This document shows, piece after piece, positions 60,719 through 64,000 of a stretch of 64,000 nt of DNA. This DNA comes from Enterobacter sp. JBIWA008 (lineage in GTDB: Bacteria; Pseudomonadota; Gammaproteobacteria; Enterobacterales; Enterobacteriaceae). Under the pieces are notes generated by a model that saw nothing but the letters and a program-made list of their open reading frames with translations, was not told the DNA's origin and did not search any database. A program made the position numbers and the translations under genes. The DNA lies in contig NZ_CP074149.1 in assembly GCF_019968765.1 (NCBI RefSeq), forward strand, positions 1,364,001 to 1,428,000. The letters run 5' to 3'. Numbering within the stretch: position 1 is the first letter of the stretch; each line of letters starts with the position of its first letter.

Positions 60719-61762
60719 ATGAGTGTGATGTTTGATCCCGAAGCCGCAATCTATCCGTTTCCACCAAAGCCTGTCCCGCTGAGCCTGGATGAAAAGCAAT
60801 TCTATCGCGAGAAGATCAAGCGTCTTCTCAAAGAACGAGATGCGGTGATGGTGGCCCATTACTACACCGACCCGGAAATTCAGCAGCTGGCGGAAGAGAC
60901 CGGGGGCTGTATTTCTGACTCACTGGAGATGGCACGCTTCGGTGCAAAACATCCTGCTTCCACGCTGCTGGTTGCTGGTGTGCGTTTTATGGGCGAAACG
61001 GCAAAGATCCTGAGCCCTGAAAAAACCATTCTGATGCCAACGCTTAATGCGGAGTGTTCTCTGGATCTCGGCTGCCCGATTGACGAATTCACGGCCTTCT
61101 GTGACGCCCACCCTGACCGGACCGTGGTGGTTTACGCCAACACCTCTGCGGCGGTAAAAGCGCGGGCAGACTGGGTTGTAACCTCCAGCATCGCCGTTGA
61201 GCTGATTGAACATCTGGATAGCCTGGGCGAGAAAATTATCTGGGCGCCTGACCGCCATCTCGGAAATTATGTCCAGAAGCAGACGGGGGCTGACGTTCTC
61301 TGCTGGCAGGGTGCCTGCATTGTCCATGACGAATTCAAAACCCAGGCGCTGGCGCGCATGAAGGCACTTTATCCTGACGCCGCTATTCTTGTTCACCCTG
61401 AATCACCTCAGTCGATTGTCGACATGGCGGATGCCGTAGGCTCAACCAGCCAGCTTATTAACGCGGCTAGGACGTTGCCTCACCAGCAGCTCATCGTGGC
61501 GACCGATCGCGGCATCTTCTATAAGATGCAGCAGGCGGTGCCGGAGAAAGAGCTCCTTGAAGCCCCAACGGCGGGCGAGGGCGCAACGTGTCGCAGCTGT
61601 GCGCATTGCCCGTGGATGGCGATGAACGGCCTGAAGGCCATTGCCGAGGGCTTAGAAACCGGTGGTGCGGCGCATGAAATCCATGTGGATGCCGCCTTGC
61701 GTGAAGGCGCGTTAATCCCGCTTAACCGCATGCTGGATTTTGCGGCTACACTACGTACTTAA
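60719..61762 (+). CDS. nadA: NadA, quinolinate synthase
   Basis: 347-residue [4Fe-4S] enzyme that condenses iminoaspartate with dihydroxyacetone phosphate to quinolinate in NAD synthesis. Three homologous domains; the cluster cysteines lie in [16 protein letters not shown] and CRSCAHCPW. The last motif (near 291-297) is the E. coli-type CxxCxxC. pnuC starts 22 bases later in the same unit. Confidence 0.97.
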   Translation: MSVMFDPEAAIYPFPPKPVPLSLDEKQFYREKIKRLLKERDAVMVAHYYTDPEIQQLAEETGGCISDSLEMARFGAKHPASTLLVAGVRFMGETAKILSPEKTILMPTLNAECSLDLGCPIDEFTAFCDAHPDRTVVVYANTSAAVKARADWVVTSSIAVELIEHLDSLGEKIIWAPDRHLGNYVQKQTGADVLCWQGACIVHDEFKTQALARMKALYPDAAILVHPESPQSIVDMADAVGSTSQLINAARTLPHQQLIVATDRGIFYKMQQAVPEKELLEAPTAGEGATCRSCAHCPWMAMNGLKAIAEGLETGGAAHEIHVDAALREGALIPLNRMLDFAATLRT

Positions 61763-61784
61763 TTCAACTCGCCCCGGGGAAAAG

Positions 61785-62504
61785 ATGGATTTTTTTAGCA
61801 CGCAGAACATTCTGGTTCATATACCGATTGGTGCAGGTGGCTATGACCTGTCATGGATTGAGGCTGTTGGCACGCTGGCGGGATTACTCTGTATCTGGCT
61901 GGCAAGCCTGGAGAAGATCAGCAACTATGCGTTCGGACTGATTAACGTTACGCTGTTTGCGATTATCTTCTTCCAGATCCAGCTGTACGCCAGCCTGCTT
62001 TTGCAGCTGTTCTTCTTCGCCGCCAATATTTACGGCTGGTACGCGTGGTCGCGTCAGAACAGCCAGCAGGAAGCAGAGCTTCAGATCCGCTGGCTGCCCT
62101 TGCCGAAAGCCATCGCCTGGCTTGTCGCCTGCGTGGTCGCTATTGGTTTAATGACCGTTTACATCAACCCGGTGTTTGCGTTCCTGACACGTGTTGCCGT
62201 TTCGGTCATGTCCGGTTTCGGCCTGAACGTGACGATGCCTGCACTTCAGCCGGATGCCTTCCCGTTCTGGGATTCCTGCATGATGGTTCTGTCGATTGCG
62301 GCGATGATCCTGATGACCCGTAAATACGTTGAGAACTGGCTGCTGTGGGTCATCATTAACGTTATCAGCGTAGCGATCTTCGCCCTGCAGGGCGTCTATG
62401 CGATGTCGCTGGAATACCTGCTGCTGACCTTCATCGCGCTGAACGGCAGCCGGATGTGGATTAACAGCGCGCGTGAGCGAGGTTCTCACGCGCTTTCCAG
62501 CTAG
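61785..62504 (+). CDS. pnuC: PnuC, nicotinamide riboside transporter
   Basis: 239-residue inner-membrane facilitator with about seven helices, importing nicotinamide riboside for NAD salvage. The family segments [29 protein letters not shown] and [11 protein letters not shown] are present. ATG at 61785 with GGGGAAAAG before it; the upstream extension into nadA is not homologous. Its stop overlaps the convergent zitB stop by three bases. Confidence 0.95.
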   Translation: MDFFSTQNILVHIPIGAGGYDLSWIEAVGTLAGLLCIWLASLEKISNYAFGLINVTLFAIIFFQIQLYASLLLQLFFFAANIYGWYAWSRQNSQQEAELQIRWLPLPKAIAWLVACVVAIGLMTVYINPVFAFLTRVAVSVMSGFGLNVTMPALQPDAFPFWDSCMMVLSIAAMILMTRKYVENWLLWVIINVISVAIFALQGVYAMSLEYLLLTFIALNGSRMWINSARERGSHALSS

Positions 62505-63433
62505 TGGTGATGCGGATGTGAATGTCCGGACTGCGCCTCGTTAAGGTGGCAGTCCGGCCCGTTACAGGGCTGATACTCCATCTGGATGGTGGCGTGGCTA
62601 ATTTCGTAGTGATGTTCAAGAAAGTGCTGGATGCGTTCTAGCAGCGCATCGTGGTCGTGAGGCGGGATCACCTGGACGTGTAGCGTCATGACCGGCTTTT
62701 CCCCCACCAGCCAGACGTGCACGTGATGAACGTTGCGGACTTCAGGGACTGAACGGCGCAGGTTGCGCTTCAGCTCGTCAATATCCATAGATGTCGGTGC
62801 CCCTTCAAGAAGTTCATTCACGCTCTCCTTCAGCAGCCTCCAGGCGCTGCGCAAGACCAGACAAGACACCAGCACGGACAGAATCGGATCGACAGGCGTC
62901 CAGCCGGTGTAGAGGATCACCAGCGCGGCGACAATCGCCCCGACTGAGCCGAGTAAATCACCCAGAACATGCAGAGCGGCAGCACGGACGTTAAGGTTCT
63001 TTTCACCGCTGCCGCGGTGCAAAATCCAGAAGGCCAGGATATTTGCCAGCAGCCCTGCCACGGCAATCACCATCATTGTCGCCCCGGCGATCGGCTGCGG
63101 GTGTCTGAAGCGCTGTACGGCCTCCCAGACGATAAGAACGGTAATGACCACCAGCGCGATGGCGTTAACAAACGCGGCAAGGGTTGTCAGCCTCAGCCAG
63201 CCGAAGGTGTGGCGCGCATTCGGAGGACGACGCGCAAACTGCACCGCCAGCAGGGCGAAGAGTAGCGCTGCGGCATCGGTCAGCATATGTCCGGCATCAG
63301 CCAGAAGGGCCAGAGAGCCGGAAATCAGGCCGCCAATGACCTCAATGACCATAAATGTTGCCGTGATGCCAAAGGCCAGCATCAGTCGTTTAGCGTTGTC
63401 GTTGCCTGGAGACTGTGAGTGGGAGTGCGACAT
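62501..63433 (-). CDS. zitB: ZitB, zinc-proton antiporter
   Basis: 310-residue cation diffusion facilitator with six helices. Histidine-rich ends ([14 protein letters not shown]) flank the transmembrane zinc-site motifs [12 protein letters not shown] (helix 2) and [12 protein letters not shown] (helix 5), followed by the cytoplasmic domain (about 210-290). It exports zinc and helps tolerance. AGGAAA ribosome site. Convergent with pnuC; ybgS lies upstream with its own terminator. Confidence 0.95.
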   Translation of the reverse strand: MSHSHSQSPGNDNAKRLMLAFGITATFMVIEVIGGLISGSLALLADAGHMLTDAAALLFALLAVQFARRPPNARHTFGWLRLTTLAAFVNAIALVVITVLIVWEAVQRFRHPQPIAGATMMVIAVAGLLANILAFWILHRGSGEKNLNVRAAALHVLGDLLGSVGAIVAALVILYTGWTPVDPILSVLVSCLVLRSAWRLLKESVNELLEGAPTSMDIDELKRNLRRSVPEVRNVHHVHVWLVGEKPVMTLHVQVIPPHDHDALLERIQHFLEHHYEISHATIQMEYQPCNGPDCHLNEAQSGHSHPHHH

Positions 63434-63498
63434 GTCTGCTTTCCTGAAGTGTTATTATTTTTAGTGTAGCTTTTTTAATAGGTTACTCCAAAAAGAAA

Positions 63499-63521
63499 GG
63501 AGAGCCAGAGCTCTCCTTTTT
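63499..63521. terminator. Terminator after ybgS
   Basis: GGAGAGC-CAGA-GCTCTCC with T-rich sequence on both strands (TTTTTCTT on plus; TTTCTTTTT on minus). It ends ybgS before zitB and could also stop plus-strand read-through. Confidence 0.75.
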
Positions 63522-63539
63522 CTTCCCGATCACACCCCA

Positions 63540-63920
63540 TTACTGGGTGGTGCCATCGGTTTTGGTATTCGCATCGTTCCCTACTTTGTCATTAGGATCG
63601 GGGCATTTCCCGTCCTTACACATCGAGTTCTTATGAACCTCATCCGCACTCATATTGTCATGATTCATGGTGCCGGAACCGCTGCTGTTGGGATGCAGCA
63701 TCGTGCCGCCGGTGTTGCTGTTACCGGTATTGATCTGGCTGTTGTCGACATTATTCGGGGCAATATTCTGTTTCGCATCAGGGGCGGGCTGGCCTGCTGC
63801 TGCTGCCGCATTCGCATCCCCGTTGCTGTCTGATGTGCCCGTTTCCGCGGCCAGGACGCTACCGCTGGCCAGAGTGAGTGTGGCGGTCAGGAAGAGGGTT
63901 GCCAGTTTTGTCATTTTCAT
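63540..63920 (-). CDS. ybgS: YbgS, predicted periplasmic protein
   Basis: 126 residues with a cleavable signal peptide (residues 1 to about 25, ending VLAA). The mature part is Asn/Gly/Asp-rich and probably disordered, with a conserved [22 protein letters not shown] segment containing two cysteines and the end TKTDGTTQ. Start at the second of two tandem ATGs to match E. coli YbgS. Function unknown; proposed homeobox-like names in old annotation have no support here. Confidence 0.9.
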   Translation of the reverse strand: MKMTKLATLFLTATLTLASGSVLAAETGTSDSNGDANAAAAAGQPAPDAKQNIAPNNVDNSQINTGNSNTGGTMLHPNSSGSGTMNHDNMSADEVHKNSMCKDGKCPDPNDKVGNDANTKTDGTTQ

Positions 63921-64000
63921 CATGGTGCTCCTGTTCTTGTCGTTAAGCTGGATAACATTCTCCAACAGTGCATCTGTTTTAGAGGCGAAAGATTCCGCCT

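Overview
The window is a chromosomal core segment of a member of the Enterobacteriaceae, closest in gene content and protein sequence to Enterobacter or Lelliottia. That call rests on recall of families and gene order, not on a search. Nearly every gene matches an Escherichia coli gene in the stretch from nagC to ybgS, in the same order and orientation. I see no prophage, insertion sequence, CRISPR array or genomic island, and no previously undescribed multi-gene system. The less obvious content lies between the genes: small ORFs, leaders, operators and repeats.

Layout. 0-5.6 kb: amino-sugar use, nagBAC (-) and nagE (+), diverging from a control region with candidate NagC and CRP sites. 5.7-7.5 kb: glnS. 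7.5-9.7 kb: chitoporin operon chiPQ with a ChiX target over the ribosome binding site. 9.7-11.5 kb: fldA-uof-fur and ybfE (-). 11.6-14.8 kb: ybfF (-), then seqA-pgm (+). 14.8-18.7 kb: acid/ornithine operon speFL-speF-potE (-), including the 34-codon arrest peptide gene speFL. 19-26.8 kb: kdpFABCDE potassium uptake and two-component system (-). 27-27.6 kb: ybfA, then a small transcription unit encoding an unrecognised 35-residue hydrophobic peptide. 27.7-33 kb: phrB, ybgI, pxpBCA (5-oxoprolinase) and nei. 33-44.7 kb: the TCA block gltA (-) diverging from sdhCDAB-sucABCD (+), with a probable SdhX sRNA in the sucD 3' UTR. 44.7-50.2 kb: mngR (-) and mngAB (+) for 2-O-alpha-mannosyl-D-glycerate. 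50.2-54 kb: cydABX-ybgE, cytochrome bd-I. 54.1-59.8 kb: ybgC-tolQRA-tolB-pal-cpoB, the Tol-Pal envelope system. 59.9-60.5 kb: tRNA operon Lys-Val-Lys-Lys-Lys with an extra copy of the tRNA-Lys 3' end. 60.7-64 kb: nadA-pnuC (NAD supply), zitB (zinc efflux, -) and ybgS (-).

How the genes work together. Chitin-derived sugars enter by ChiP and NagE and are degraded by NagA/NagB under NagC control. GltA, Sdh and Suc form a TCA segment; Sdh reduces the quinone that cytochrome bd re-oxidises. Fur and flavodoxin link iron and redox control. Tol-Pal, CpoB and YbgC serve the envelope at division. Compared with the E. coli K-12 order as I remember it, the rhsC region, ybgA, dtpD and the abrB-ybg genes between nei and gltA are absent, and the tRNA operon has five genes rather than seven.

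The large antisense ORFs opposite glnS, pgm, sdhA, kdpAB and others are compositional shadows and are left out.
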